From contig NZ_QJJP01000013.1 of NCBI RefSeq assembly GCF_003201565.1, forward strand, positions 1 to 64,000: DNA of 64,000 bases, written 5' to 3'. The notes under the pieces are model-generated. The model did no database searches. It had not been told where the DNA came from and saw only the letters and a list, made by a program, of their open reading frames with translations. Shown here piece by piece: positions 37,701 through 46,337 of the stretch. The position numbers and the translations under genes are program-made. Every line of letters begins with the position of its first letter. Position 1 is the stretch's first letter. This DNA is from Nitrosomonas sp. Nm84 (GTDB taxonomy: Bacteria; Pseudomonadota; Gammaproteobacteria; Burkholderiales; Nitrosomonadaceae).

Positions 37701-38237
37701 ATGCGCTATTCTCTAAAAACATCAATCATGTCTTTGCTATGTGTGCTCATGCTATCCGCTTGCACGACAACGCCTACACGAGAAGAGTTACTAAATCAGA
37801 AAATTATTTATAGTCGCAACAGTGACAAATATTACCTGGAAATTGCAGAATGCCTAAAAAGTGATGAAGGCTTTCATTTGCCGAAATGGCATCGTCACAC
37901 CTGGCGCGATATCAATACTTATTTTATCTATCATGACTCGTTGCAAGTCGATGGTTACCCGCAGATGCATGATGAAGCTGCAAAAACGTACTACATTACT
38001 GAGATTCATGATCCCAAGTCTTCGGGGAGCATCAACCAACCGATTACCTATGGCAATGGGAACTGGATAATGACCATTAAAGATACCGGCAGTAAAGAAA
38101 GTACAAAGTCTCAAATCGAAATTCGCAGCAATAAAAATCTTCTCAGTGATTATCCACCGGCTTCATATATACCCGATCCTAAGGCGTCACTATCTCAGCG
38201 TTTATACAAAGTGGAAACAATTGATCAGTGTTTTTAA
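37701..38237 (+). CDS. uncharacterised lipoprotein
   Basis: A 178-residue protein with a lipoprotein signal: basic MRYSLK, a hydrophobic stretch and the lipobox LSAC with the modified cysteine near residue 21. The mature part is hydrophilic with many Tyr and Ser and ends in DQCF. I recognise no domain. It is probably outer-membrane anchored. It stands alone; the 294 bases upstream are AT-rich and hold nothing recognisable except a possible promoter. A perfect palindrome follows the gene. Confidence 0.65.
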   Translation: MRYSLKTSIMSLLCVLMLSACTTTPTREELLNQKIIYSRNSDKYYLEIAECLKSDEGFHLPKWHRHTWRDINTYFIYHDSLQVDGYPQMHDEAAKTYYITEIHDPKSSGSINQPITYGNGNWIMTIKDTGSKESTKSQIEIRSNKNLLSDYPPASYIPDPKASLSQRLYKVETIDQCF

Positions 38238-38256
38238 TCTCTTCCGGTTTTAATTC

Positions 38257-38274
38257 TTCGCCCCTAGGGGCGAA
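38257..38274. repeat. 18-base perfect palindrome
   Basis: TTCGCCCCTAGGGGCGAA reads the same on both strands. It lies 20 bases after the lipoprotein stop. As RNA it would form a tight hairpin with almost no loop. There is no T run on the plus strand, so it is a poor terminator and may be a protein site. The region 38238-38610 holds no other clear feature except a small minus-strand frame. Confidence 0.45.
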
Positions 38275-38421
38275 GGCTGATTGAGAACCAGCAGCATGAA
38301 GAGTGATTTTTAATACCTCGCTATTTGCGACGGAGTGCTTTATTTGTCCAGGATTCTCGCATTGCATTCGATTGCAAGATGCAATCTCTCTGCATTGTGC
38401 GGCCGGCTTGGATGTGGATTG

Positions 38422-38556
38422 CTAGGTGCACGCCTTTCGCTCTGCACGATTAATCAATGCCGTAAGAATCAGGCCAGTACCAAGGAAGCTGACCGTGATT
38501 ACTGTGCCAAGCGTTAAGTGTGCGGCAGGTTCCGGTAGGGCTGCAACTAACTGCAT
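38422..38556 (-). CDS. possible 44-residue single-pass membrane peptide
   Basis: An open frame starting MQLVAALPEP with one hydrophobic segment (LTLGTVITVSFLGTGLILTA) and a basic end (INRAERK). It lies 55 bases downstream of the DUF457-like gene on the same strand and could be in its transcript. There is no clear ribosome site and no recognised family, so it may be chance or part of a decayed gene. Confidence 0.25.
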   Translation of the reverse strand: MQLVAALPEPAAHLTLGTVITVSFLGTGLILTALINRAERKACT

Positions 38557-38610
38557 GGGTGAGAGCCACGGCGATAGTTGCAGAAAACAGATGCAGAGAA
38601 AAATGCATGA

Positions 38611-39096
38611 TCACGTCAAATCAATTCCCCGTTTGCGAAACAAGCTGAATGCATAAATCAGAAGGACGGTAGAAAATATTCCTTCAAGTACCCAAGAGCC
38701 AATTCCAAATTGATTCCAAAGCCCCATGCCAAGGTGATAATCCGAATGTGGGAAAAGTGCCAAATCATTGTTGTGCATAGGCCAGTCAGCCAAAAAATGA
38801 GAGAAACTGGCTATGCCTGCAATAATTGCGACGCGCTTGTGCTTGATGAAGCATACAGCCCATATAATTGACCAGAAGATAGCCGCCAGGAGTGAGTGAT
38901 CCCAATCAATAAAAGTCAAATCAAAATAGAGATAAGGTAAAGCTTGCAAGTTGGGCGTAACCTGATTCCAGCCAAGAACGATAAAAATTCCCGCCAGAAT
39001 GTCCAGGAAAACGACCCCTAATAGGATAGGAGGGGTTGGGACATCGGGGTAACGTGCTTTAAGCGCCATTCCAATTGCAAAGTGACCAACGTACAT
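38611..39096 (-). CDS. small membrane protein of the metal-dependent hydrolase type
   Basis: A 161-residue protein with four to five membrane segments. The start MYVGHFAIGMALKARYPDVP, the central DWDHSLLAAIFW and the later FSHFLADWPMHNNDL hold His and Asp pairs like those of membrane-bound metal-dependent hydrolases (DUF457-like). The ATG at 39096 has GAGGAG five bases upstream; a longer frame to 39138 lacks this. Proteins like this are widely annotated but not characterised. It stands alone, downstream of the short repeat copy D. Confidence 0.7.
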   Translation of the reverse strand: MYVGHFAIGMALKARYPDVPTPPILLGVVFLDILAGIFIVLGWNQVTPNLQALPYLYFDLTFIDWDHSLLAAIFWSIIWAVCFIKHKRVAIIAGIASFSHFLADWPMHNNDLALFPHSDYHLGMGLWNQFGIGSWVLEGIFSTVLLIYAFSLFRKRGIDLT

Positions 39097-39320
39097 TTCT
39101 TCTCCTCTGAAGATTAACCTAATGTAATAACACGACAAAGAATTATTTCATAGACTGGGGGGCAAAGTGTAGTAATTCAATTATCCACCGACACGTATTC
39201 CTGAAGCTTTTGCAGTAGCTTGTCGAGCTGCAAGCACCTTATGCAATACCGCATCAACTGCTGCACCTTTTATAATGAACTTCTGATGAAGGCAGTGCTC
39301 CGCTTGGGATTCAGCGGTGC

Positions 39321-39391
39321 TTTATTGCGCTTTTTCGTCCGTTTTTGCCTTGCATCGGCTGCCTCGAATACGTTTTTCAACGGCCTGTTAA
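39321..39391 (-). repeat. MITE-like repeat, partial copy D
   Basis: On the minus strand it begins TTAACAGGCCGTTGAAAAAC, continues GTATTCGAGGCAGCCGATGC, and matches copy A for about 70 bases up to AAAGCGCA, then diverges. No matching far end was found, so this is half an element or a different family member. It occupies the middle of the 458-base gap at 39097-39554, which otherwise shows no gene. Confidence 0.75.
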
Positions 39392-39554
39392 ATATTGAAC
39401 ATTCCTGCGTTCAGTCACTATTCAGCTCAAAGGCTGCACAATTAAACCGCAATATCAGATCGATTGGGTATTGGATGATCGGGAATGCATAAGATTTAAA
39501 CGAAAAAATTACCCGAAAAAATGATCTACCTTTGGTTTATTCAGGAGATACATC

Positions 39555-39890
39555 ATGAATACTAAAACAACGCTTATTCTTCTTGCTGTAATTGGAATGT
39601 TTCTTCTTGGTGGATGTGTAGCCACACCTTATTCCGGAGGCGTGGGATATTATCGCGGTGCTGCTTATAGTTATGGATATCAATCACCAGTTTATTACAG
39701 CAGCCCAAGAGGTTACATGGGTAGCTATAGGTATTTCGGTAACGGACATCGACATTTCATCGGTGGACATAGACATCACCACGGAGGGCATAGACACTCC
39801 ATCGGCGTACAGCGGCATTGGGGCGGACACAAACATTCCGGCGGCGGTCATCACGGCAGGGGCCATAGCGGTCATAGAGGGCATCGCTGA
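39555..39890 (+). CDS. small Gly/His-rich lipoprotein
   Basis: A 111-residue protein with a lipoprotein signal (hydrophobic stretch, lipobox LLGGC, Cys near residue 21). Then comes a Tyr/Gly/Ser stretch and a C-terminal half made almost only of Gly, His, Arg and Ser in repeats like GGHRH. The histidines could bind Ni, Cu or Zn in the periplasm or outer membrane; that is inferred from composition alone. AGGAGAT lies eight bases before the ATG. It is followed by a good terminator, so it is an independent unit. Confidence 0.65.
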   Translation: MNTKTTLILLAVIGMFLLGGCVATPYSGGVGYYRGAAYSYGYQSPVYYSSPRGYMGSYRYFGNGHRHFIGGHRHHHGGHRHSIGVQRHWGGHKHSGGGHHGRGHSGHRGHR

Positions 39891-39916
39891 TGAGAAATGA
39901 GCATGCTTGCGACTAG

Positions 39917-39946
39917 CCCGCCAGAATATGGCGGGTTATATTTTTT
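39917..39946 (+). terminator. intrinsic terminator after the His-rich lipoprotein
   Basis: CCCGCC and GGCGGG pair around a seven-base loop and are followed by TTATATTTTTT. Confidence 0.85.
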
Positions 39947-40057
39947 GAATAAGCCTCAGTGTTAAATGTTGGGCATCTCTTCGTTCAGTCCAACTGATGT
40001 GCTAACCGACACATGATCTTCGATAAAAGCACATTCATAGTGATTGTGGCAGAATAA

Positions 40058-40339
40058 TTAATCGCTACGTTTGGTCACTTCCACCAAATGATAACCAAAC
40101 TGTGTTTTAACCGGGCCTTGCACCTCGCCGACAGGTGCGCTGAATACCACGGTATCAAATTCCTTCACCATTTGCCCGCGGCCAAATTCACCCAAGTCAC
40201 CGCCTTGTTTGCCGGATGGACAGAGTGAATGTTGTTGCGCTAATTGACTGAATTCGGCGCCATTTTCTATTTCAGCTTTCAGGTTGTTACATTGCTCTTC
40301 GGTTTTTACCAAGATATGACGTGCACTGGCTCGTGCCAT
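40058..40339 (-). CDS. ppiC: parvulin-type peptidyl-prolyl isomerase
   Basis: A single-domain parvulin of 93 residues, the size of E. coli PpiC. It contains ARHILVKTEEQC at the start, the central CPSGKQGGDLGEFGRGQMV and the closing TQFGYHLVEVTKR. It isomerises peptide bonds before proline during folding. With no signal peptide it should be cytoplasmic. AGGAG precedes the ATG. It is a single gene diverging from the ABC/FtsX set. Confidence 0.95.
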   Translation of the reverse strand: MARASARHILVKTEEQCNNLKAEIENGAEFSQLAQQHSLCPSGKQGGDLGEFGRGQMVKEFDTVVFSAPVGEVQGPVKTQFGYHLVEVTKRSD

Positions 40340-40470
40340 AAGATTTCTCCTGTATTTTTAAATTAATTTTTTGTTACGTGGTACATTTAAGCACAAATAC
40401 GTGTGCTTATTAAAGTACTGTTCTAGTTTTATAGCCGTCCAAGTCATCGAGGGTTTAATGAAAATATTCA

Positions 40471-41148
40471 GTGGTATCAGTGCCAATGCTTGAGTTATGC
40501 AGTGTCAATAAAGCTTATGCCGAAGGCCGCAAGGTGCTAACCAATTTAAGCTATACGCTGAAAGCAGGCGAGTACGTTGCCATCATGGGTGAGTCGGGTG
40601 TGGGGAAGTCGACTTTGTTGAATTTGATTGCGGGGCTGGATACGCCGGATTCCGGTGAAATTCGCATTAACGGCGCTACCATTTCGTCGCTGGATGACGA
40701 TGCAGCCACGCGACTGCGGCGCCAACAGTTCGGTTTCATCTTTCAGGCATTTCATGTATTGCCGCATCTGACATTGAGCCAGAATATCGCTTTGCCTTTA
40801 TTACTGAATGGGGCGCCGTTGGATCGTGTAGAACAAATGTTGGCCGACGTGGGATTGCGTGATCGCGGGCATCATTTTCCGCGTCAATTGTCCGGTGGCG
40901 AATTGCAGCGTGTTGCGATTGCGCGGGCGTTGATACACCGGCCTAAACTGGTTTTGGCGGATGAGCCGACAGGCAATCTCGATCCGGATACGGCGCATGA
41001 GATTCTCCAGTTAATGCGTACGGAAATCAAAGCTAATGGCGCGACGGGCATTATCGTAACGCACTCGCATGCGGCTGCTGCGACGGCCGACATGATTTTG
41101 AATTTAACCAAGGATGGTTTGCATCCTGTGGCATCAGAGGGCACCTAG
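40471..41148 (+). CDS. LolD/YbbA-type ABC transporter ATPase
   Basis: A 225-residue ATPase subunit with intact motifs: Walker A GESGVGKST, signature LSGGELQRVAIARAL, Walker B LVLADEPTGNLD and H-loop VTHSH. It powers the FtsX-like permease encoded three bases downstream. The start is either GTG at 40471 or ATG at 40486. An 11-codon frame with a good GAGGG site (ATG at 40458, ending at 40493) overlaps both, so translation may be coupled to it. The set resembles LolCDE/MacB-type mechanotransmission systems that act on envelope lipids or lipoproteins. Confidence 0.9.
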   Translation: MVSVPMLELCSVNKAYAEGRKVLTNLSYTLKAGEYVAIMGESGVGKSTLLNLIAGLDTPDSGEIRINGATISSLDDDAATRLRRQQFGFIFQAFHVLPHLTLSQNIALPLLLNGAPLDRVEQMLADVGLRDRGHHFPRQLSGGELQRVAIARALIHRPKLVLADEPTGNLDPDTAHEILQLMRTEIKANGATGIIVTHSHAAAATADMILNLTKDGLHPVASEGT

Positions 41149-41151
41149 CCA

Positions 41152-43701
41152 ATGAATTCGGCATCGTTATCTCGCTGGCTGCTATTCGGTGAATGGCGCG
41201 CGCATCTGGTACAAGTAATCGTGGCGCTCATCGCTATCGCCATCGGTATTGCGATGGGGTTTTCAATCCATCTGATTAATACCGCTGCTTTTAATGAATT
41301 TTCCGCTGCCAGCAAAAGTCTGTCCGGGCAAGCGGATTTGCAGGTGCGCGGCCAGAAGGCAGTGTTTGATGAGTCGCTTTATCCGCTGCTGGCTAACACC
41401 GCAGGTGTCGCATTGGTAAATCCGGTGCTGGAACTGGATGTTGCAATACCGGGAAAACAGCACAATAGAAATGACCAAAAACTAAAAATTATCGGCATCG
41501 ATATGTTTCGGGCAGCGCAGATTTCACCTGATTTGCTGGGATTGCCCGCGGAAGGAGAAACGCTGGATCGTCTGGCGAGCGATACTATTTTCCTATCACC
41601 GGCTGCGATGGCGTGGCTGCAGGTTAAGCAAGGCGATTCATTGCAACTGTACGCAGGATTGCAAACCGTTACATTGCGCGTGGCGGGTGGTTTGGTGCGG
41701 GCGCGGGCAGGTCAACGCATTGCGGTGATGGATATCGGTGCGGCGCAGTGGCGCTTCCAGCAGCTGGGTGTATTGTCGCGGATCGAGTTGAAACTGCAGG
41801 ACGGTGTCAACCATGCCGCGTTTAAAGCCAAGCTGGCTAAAGAACTGGGTGGGTCGTATGTGGTTGCTGAATCGGCGGATCAGGAAACGCGAGTTGCCAA
41901 TATGTCGCGCGCCTATCGGGTCAACCTGAACATGCTGGCGCTGGTAGCGCTGTTTACCGGTGTCTTTTTGGTGTTTTCCACACAAGCACTTTCTGTTATC
42001 CGACGACGCCAGCAATTTGCGCTATTGCGCGTATTGGGCTTTACACGGCAACAGTTGTTGCGACAGATCATCACCGAAGGGGTGATTCTGGGGGTGATCG
42101 GCTCGTTGCTGGGTTTGGGTTTGGGATATGCGGTTGCGGCGCTGACGATCCAGTTTCTGGGCGGAGATTTAGGCAGCATCTTTTTCCCGGGCGTCAAACC
42201 GAGTATTTATTTTGATCCGCTGGCTGCATTGACGTTCTTTGGGGTGGGGCTTGGCGTGACTTTGCTAGGGAGCATTGCGCCGGCATTGGAGGCAGCCCGT
42301 GCCAAGCCTGCGTTAGCGTTAAGATCCGGCAGTGAAGATATGGCCATGGCAAGGTTGTCGCCGCCTTGGTTTGCGGTGATTTGTTTGTCGGTCGCCGTCT
42401 TGTTTACCCAGCTTCCTCCGATTTTTGAGCTGCCGATATTTGGCTATCTGGCGGTTGCATTGCTATTGATCGGCGGTATTGCATTGATGCCGCGTTTTGC
42501 CGCATGGTTTTTTTCAGCATTGCAGGCCAAATGGCATTCCGGCCGGATCGGCGCTGTTTTTACTTTGGTGCTGGCGCGCTTGGCAAATGCGCCCAATCAG
42601 GCTGCTATTGCACTGGGCGGCATATTGGCCAGTTTTAGTCTGATGGTTGCCATGGCCATCATGGTGACGAGTTTTCGCGTATCAGTTGATGATTGGTTGG
42701 GGCGTGTTTTACCGGCTGATTTATATGTACGCGCCGCTGCGACCGGAGATCAGGGCGGTTTTCAACCCGATGTGCAACAGGCGGTTGCTGCGCTGCCCGA
42801 TTTTGGTCGTGTGGATTTTTTTCGTTCACAGCAATTGATGCTGGATGCCAATCGGCCGGAAATCACCCTGATCGCCCGTCCTGTTGACCAATCAGATCCG
42901 CGTAATACGCTACCGATGACGGATGACATGATGGCACCTGCATCATGGCCTGACGATGTGATGCCTGTTTGGGTGTCGGAAGCAATGGTTGATTTGTATG
43001 GCTACCGGGTGGGTGAAAAAGTGATCTTGCCGATTGGCGCAGCATCCAATGAATTTCTGGTCGCCGGGGTGTGGCGTGATTATGGCCGTCAATTTGGTGC
43101 TATCCAAATGCAATTGGCCGATTATCAGGCATTAACGGGGGATGTGAGTGTCAATACGGTTGCTTTGTGGCTGCAAACTGGAATAAATCTGGATGCAGCC
43201 ATCGCGAAATTGCGGCAACTGCCGTTTGGCGCTGCGCTGGAGATATCCCGATCCGGTGATATGCGTGCATTAAGTCTGGAAATCTTTGACCGGAGTTTTG
43301 CGGTGACTTATTTACTGGAACTGGTGGCGGTCGTCATTGGATTGCTGGGCGTGGCGGCCAGTTTCTCAGCGCAAACATTGGCGCGTGCCAAAGAGTTTGG
43401 CATGTTGCGACATATTGGTGTCATGCGCCGGCAGATTCTTACGATGCTGGCCGCTGAAGGCGGGTTGTTGACTGTACTTGGGATCGCTCTGGGTTTTATT
43501 TTGGGGTGGGGTATCAGTTTGATTCTGGTTTTTATCGTCAATCCGCAATCTTTTCATTGGACCATGCAATTGCATCTGCCATGGGGTTGGTTGATGCTGG
43601 TCGCCGTGATTATGCTGGTTTCAGCGGCATTGACGGCATTGCTGGCCGGGCGCCAGGCAGTTTCCGGTAATGTCATACGTGCTGTGCGGGAGGATTGGTA
43701 A
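41152..43701 (+). CDS. FtsX-like ABC permease (YbbP type)
   Basis: An 849-residue permease with two FtsX-type membrane blocks, giving about ten membrane segments. There is one N-terminal helix and a large periplasmic domain (about 45-250), then three helices with RRRQQFALLRVLGFTRQQLL, a middle helix group, a second periplasmic domain, and a C-terminal three-helix block with LARAKEFGMLRHIGVMRRQI. It works with the upstream ATPase. It overlaps the lipocalin gene by one base (TAATG), so the three are translated together. Confidence 0.9.
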   Translation: MNSASLSRWLLFGEWRAHLVQVIVALIAIAIGIAMGFSIHLINTAAFNEFSAASKSLSGQADLQVRGQKAVFDESLYPLLANTAGVALVNPVLELDVAIPGKQHNRNDQKLKIIGIDMFRAAQISPDLLGLPAEGETLDRLASDTIFLSPAAMAWLQVKQGDSLQLYAGLQTVTLRVAGGLVRARAGQRIAVMDIGAAQWRFQQLGVLSRIELKLQDGVNHAAFKAKLAKELGGSYVVAESADQETRVANMSRAYRVNLNMLALVALFTGVFLVFSTQALSVIRRRQQFALLRVLGFTRQQLLRQIITEGVILGVIGSLLGLGLGYAVAALTIQFLGGDLGSIFFPGVKPSIYFDPLAALTFFGVGLGVTLLGSIAPALEAARAKPALALRSGSEDMAMARLSPPWFAVICLSVAVLFTQLPPIFELPIFGYLAVALLLIGGIALMPRFAAWFFSALQAKWHSGRIGAVFTLVLARLANAPNQAAIALGGILASFSLMVAMAIMVTSFRVSVDDWLGRVLPADLYVRAAATGDQGGFQPDVQQAVAALPDFGRVDFFRSQQLMLDANRPEITLIARPVDQSDPRNTLPMTDDMMAPASWPDDVMPVWVSEAMVDLYGYRVGEKVILPIGAASNEFLVAGVWRDYGRQFGAIQMQLADYQALTGDVSVNTVALWLQTGINLDAAIAKLRQLPFGAALEISRSGDMRALSLEIFDRSFAVTYLLELVAVVIGLLGVAASFSAQTLARAKEFGMLRHIGVMRRQILTMLAAEGGLLTVLGIALGFILGWGISLILVFIVNPQSFHWTMQLHLPWGWLMLVAVIMLVSAALTALLAGRQAVSGNVIRAVREDW

Positions 43702-44810
43702 TGCTGAGCGTTAACAATAACGGTAAGCGTTTTTTTACTCGTTTTGCTAGAACGATCATGCTGATTGTAAGCTTACTGATCACCAATATTTTTGCTGAAC
43801 CTTCCCGGTGGATGCCGGTTGTGCCTGATCAGCAGCTGACTTTCCCGCATGATTATGGCGCGCACCAGGATTTTCGCATTGAATGGTGGTATATCACCGG
43901 CTGGTTGGAGACTGAAGATAACAAGCCACTGGGTTTTCAGGTGACATTCTTTCGTTATGCAACGGATCTTAATGAGGATAATCCAAGCCGTTTTGCCGCG
44001 AAATATTTAATCATTGCGCATTTGGCATTATCTGACCCTGCCGTGGGCAAGCTGATGCATACGGAAAAGACTGCACGTGAAGGTTTTGATCTGGCTTATG
44101 CCAGGCAAGGCAACACGGATGTGAAACTGGACAATTGGACGTTGGTGCGTGAGGAAGATGGGCGTTATCAGGTGGATATGCAGGCCAGTGATTTTGGCTT
44201 ACGATTATCGTTATCGCCGACGCAAATGCCGCTGTTACAGGGCGAAAATGGTTTTTCCCGTAAAGGTCCGAAACCAGAACAAGCAAGTTACTACTATAGT
44301 GAACCGCATTTAAGCGTAACCGGTACGGTTTTTCGTGATAATAGGCCGGTTACTGTCAGCGGCCGTGCCTGGCTGGATCATGAATGGTCGACAGCCTATT
44401 TGGATGCTGATGCGGATGGTTGGGATTGGGTGGGTGCCAATCTGGATGATGGCTCAGCATTAATGGCTTTTCAAATACGCGGTAAGAATGGCAGTAAAGT
44501 CTGGGCCTATGCCGCACTCCGCGATGTAGCGGGTAATGTTTCATTCTTCAAACCGGAACAGGTGGAATTTGTTCCCATACGTACTTGGCAGTCGCCGCAT
44601 ACCGATGCGATCTATCCTGTGGCCATGCGTATTCGTACCGGTGAAATTGAATGGCAACTGACGCCACTGTTGGATGATCAGGAACTGGATTCACGTCAAT
44701 CAGCCGGTGCAGTTTATTGGGAAGGTGCAGTGACGCTGACTAAAGATAATAAACCGGCCGGCAAGGGGTATCTTGAGTTAACTGGTTATGTCAAACCTTT
44801 AACATTGTGA
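43701..44810 (+). CDS. AttH/CrtC lipocalin-like exported protein
   Basis: A 369-residue protein with a signal peptide (to about residue 32) and the AttH/carotenoid 1,2-hydratase lipocalin-like fold: DFRIEWWYITGWLE, FQVTFFRY, and GRAWLDHEWSTAYLD with DGWDWVGANLDDGSALMAFQ. ATG at 43701 is taken as the start, with GGGAGG seven bases upstream. AttH-like proteins occur beside FtsX-type ABC genes and probably bind a lipid in the periplasm. No carotenoid genes are near, so true CrtC activity is unlikely. Confidence 0.85.
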   Translation: MLSVNNNGKRFFTRFARTIMLIVSLLITNIFAEPSRWMPVVPDQQLTFPHDYGAHQDFRIEWWYITGWLETEDNKPLGFQVTFFRYATDLNEDNPSRFAAKYLIIAHLALSDPAVGKLMHTEKTAREGFDLAYARQGNTDVKLDNWTLVREEDGRYQVDMQASDFGLRLSLSPTQMPLLQGENGFSRKGPKPEQASYYYSEPHLSVTGTVFRDNRPVTVSGRAWLDHEWSTAYLDADADGWDWVGANLDDGSALMAFQIRGKNGSKVWAYAALRDVAGNVSFFKPEQVEFVPIRTWQSPHTDAIYPVAMRIRTGEIEWQLTPLLDDQELDSRQSAGAVYWEGAVTLTKDNKPAGKGYLELTGYVKPLTL

Positions 44811-45184
44811 ACGTGATTCCAATTAAGATTGGAGAATTCCCAGGATTGCAGGATAAGCAAGTCTACATGCATTTAAAGCGCAAAAATAGATTGCTGAGTC
44901 TGGTGAATTTTTCGATAAATGTAGCGCATGCCTAATTTCAATACTTTCATTGTTGGTAAATGTGAGTTAGAATTTACAGGCAGAATGATCAGAGTAGTAT
45001 GATTATTGCTAAATAGGTAATATACTCAGTTCCTTAGGTTGGTAATCAATAATAAAAAAGGGAATAGAGAAGATTACATGATCACAAAAGCTTGTGATTG
45101 TGAAAGTAGGGGGGTCGATGTAATCGGCTTTAGTTAAGTAGGTGAATGTTAATTAAAGAAATCCATTAAATAAGGAGATAAAAT
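44811..45184. other. 374-base AT-rich intergenic region upstream of a small membrane protein
   Basis: No gene is seen. It holds a hairpin ATCACAA-AAGC-TTGTGAT at 45081-45098 that could be an operator or an RNA structure in the leader, a stretch TACATGCATTTAAAGC at 44874-44889 resembling half of an NsrR-type site, and the ribosome site AAGGAG at 45172-45177. The length and structure suggest the small gene downstream is controlled on its own. Confidence 0.4.
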
Positions 45185-45292
45185 ATGAGCGAAGTTAATA
45201 GAAGAGAAACAGACGCACAAGTTCTGAGATTGTTCTTCATTTCAACTGCAGTGTTTATCGTTATTGGCGCAGTTGTTTACGGCGTATTCTAG
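45185..45292 (+). CDS. 35-residue single-pass membrane protein
   Basis: A short reading frame beginning MSEVNRRETDAQVLRL, then one hydrophobic helix to the C-terminus (ending GAVVYGVF). AAGGAG is seven bases before the ATG, an excellent ribosome site. The charged N-terminus with a C-terminal helix resembles small accessory subunits of respiratory or transport complexes. I do not recognise the family. It is preceded by a long structured leader, followed by a strong hairpin, and faces a protoglobin gene. Confidence 0.65.
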   Translation: MSEVNRRETDAQVLRLFFISTAVFIVIGAVVYGVF

Positions 45293-45432
45293 ACTGATCA
45301 ATTTTTATTGATATCTGTATGTGGTTTAAGTTTTGTAAGTTACTGATGATTATCTGGTTGCATTAAAACTTATTCCACCACTCATTGTGAACGACTTCAT
45401 AGTGGCGGAATCAACCGAATAAGTTTAGAAGT

Positions 45433-45476
45433 ATAAATGCCCATTTATTGGATTATTCCGATAAATGGGCATTTAT
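45433..45476. terminator. 16-base-stem bidirectional terminator
   Basis: ATAAATGCCCATTTAT and ATAAATGGGCATTTAT are exact reverse complements separated by 12 bases. A weaker hairpin (ATTCC-CCACT / AGTGG-GGAAT) precedes it near 45370-45405. It lies between the small membrane gene and the convergent protoglobin gene and could end both transcripts. Confidence 0.75.
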
Positions 45477-45541
45477 CTTTGTAGTATAAAACTTCTACGT
45501 AATTTTAATGGAGAGGTATAAACGTCACTCTCCACAACTTC

Positions 45542-46135
45542 TTAGAACTCTCCGTCTTTAATATAAGGTTGTGACCACAGAATGACCTGCATCAGCACAG
45601 ATTTGCGCCAGGCATCCTGCATACGATCGACATCATCACGTGAGTGACCGCCTTTTTCCAGGAAAGGGCGAAGCGTTGTTGTAATGGGAATGAGAAGTGC
45701 AAAAATGTAGTGTAAATGAATAATTGGCACTGCTTTTACATTATCTGTACGGTTTTTCTTGGAGCTATGATGACGCAATCCAATTTCGTACTGATAATTG
45801 AGCCAATTCTGATCATATTCAGCTTTTGCAGTATCCAGAATCCATTGACCGAAACGTTTGCGCACCCCACCCAGATAATCCATGTTAGGCTGACCATCCG
45901 CTGCGTTGGTGAAATAATGCAACAGGAAAGGTGTAGAACCGACAAAGCCATACCATACATCCAGAATCTGCTCAGTTTGGTCTTTGAGTATGTCATGCGA
46001 CATTTTGAGGTAGCGCACATCATCATCGCCAAACAGGCTGGCCTGTTTCAGCTTGGCAAAATCATCCAAGGATACGGGAGATTTTTTGAGCTCAGGACTG
46101 CCGTAAGTGTAGCCAGGTATATTTGTAGTTGCCAT
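45542..46135 (-). CDS. protoglobin
   Basis: A 197-residue single-domain globin of the protoglobin family. The extended N-terminus (NIPGYTYGSPELKKSPVSLDD) is typical, and the proximal heme histidine is in YEIGLRHH near residue 120. Such proteins bind O2, CO and NO, and NO detoxification or sensing is plausible in a bacterium that makes nitrogen oxides. No output domain is fused to it. Upstream lie two inverted repeats that could be operators (46171-46220). It is monocistronic, with a strong hairpin after its stop. Confidence 0.9.
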   Translation of the reverse strand: MATTNIPGYTYGSPELKKSPVSLDDFAKLKQASLFGDDDVRYLKMSHDILKDQTEQILDVWYGFVGSTPFLLHYFTNAADGQPNMDYLGGVRKRFGQWILDTAKAEYDQNWLNYQYEIGLRHHSSKKNRTDNVKAVPIIHLHYIFALLIPITTTLRPFLEKGGHSRDDVDRMQDAWRKSVLMQVILWSQPYIKDGEF

Positions 46136-46170
46136 AAAATTTCCTTATTGAGAAATGTTAATCATCATAG

Positions 46171-46220
46171 GTAACAACGTAACAGTATTTGTTGTTACAC
46201 TATGCATTAAATATCATGCA
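46171..46220 (-). promoter_or_regulatory. two inverted repeats upstream of the protoglobin gene
   Basis: GTAACAAC (46171-46178) and GTTGTTAC (46191-46198) form a perfect inverted repeat spaced by 12 bases. Just beyond, ATGCATTAA-ATATCATGCA (46202-46220) is an imperfect dyad resembling NsrR-type sites. Both are 35-85 bases upstream of the start codon, where an operator would be expected. Which regulator binds is inference. Confidence 0.4.
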
Positions 46221-46337
46221 GTTATGCAATGAATTCCGGTCAAATTATATAGGAAAATGATCCTGTTGAATATTTGCATGGCGGATTCTACAGGATTGAT
46301 AATGTGTGTGAACATACTTTTGGGTACTGATTCAATC

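Noticed and set aside
43701-44810. Carotenoid 1,2-hydratase function
   Set aside because: No carotenoid genes are near, and linkage with an ABC/FtsX pair fits the AttH branch of the same fold.
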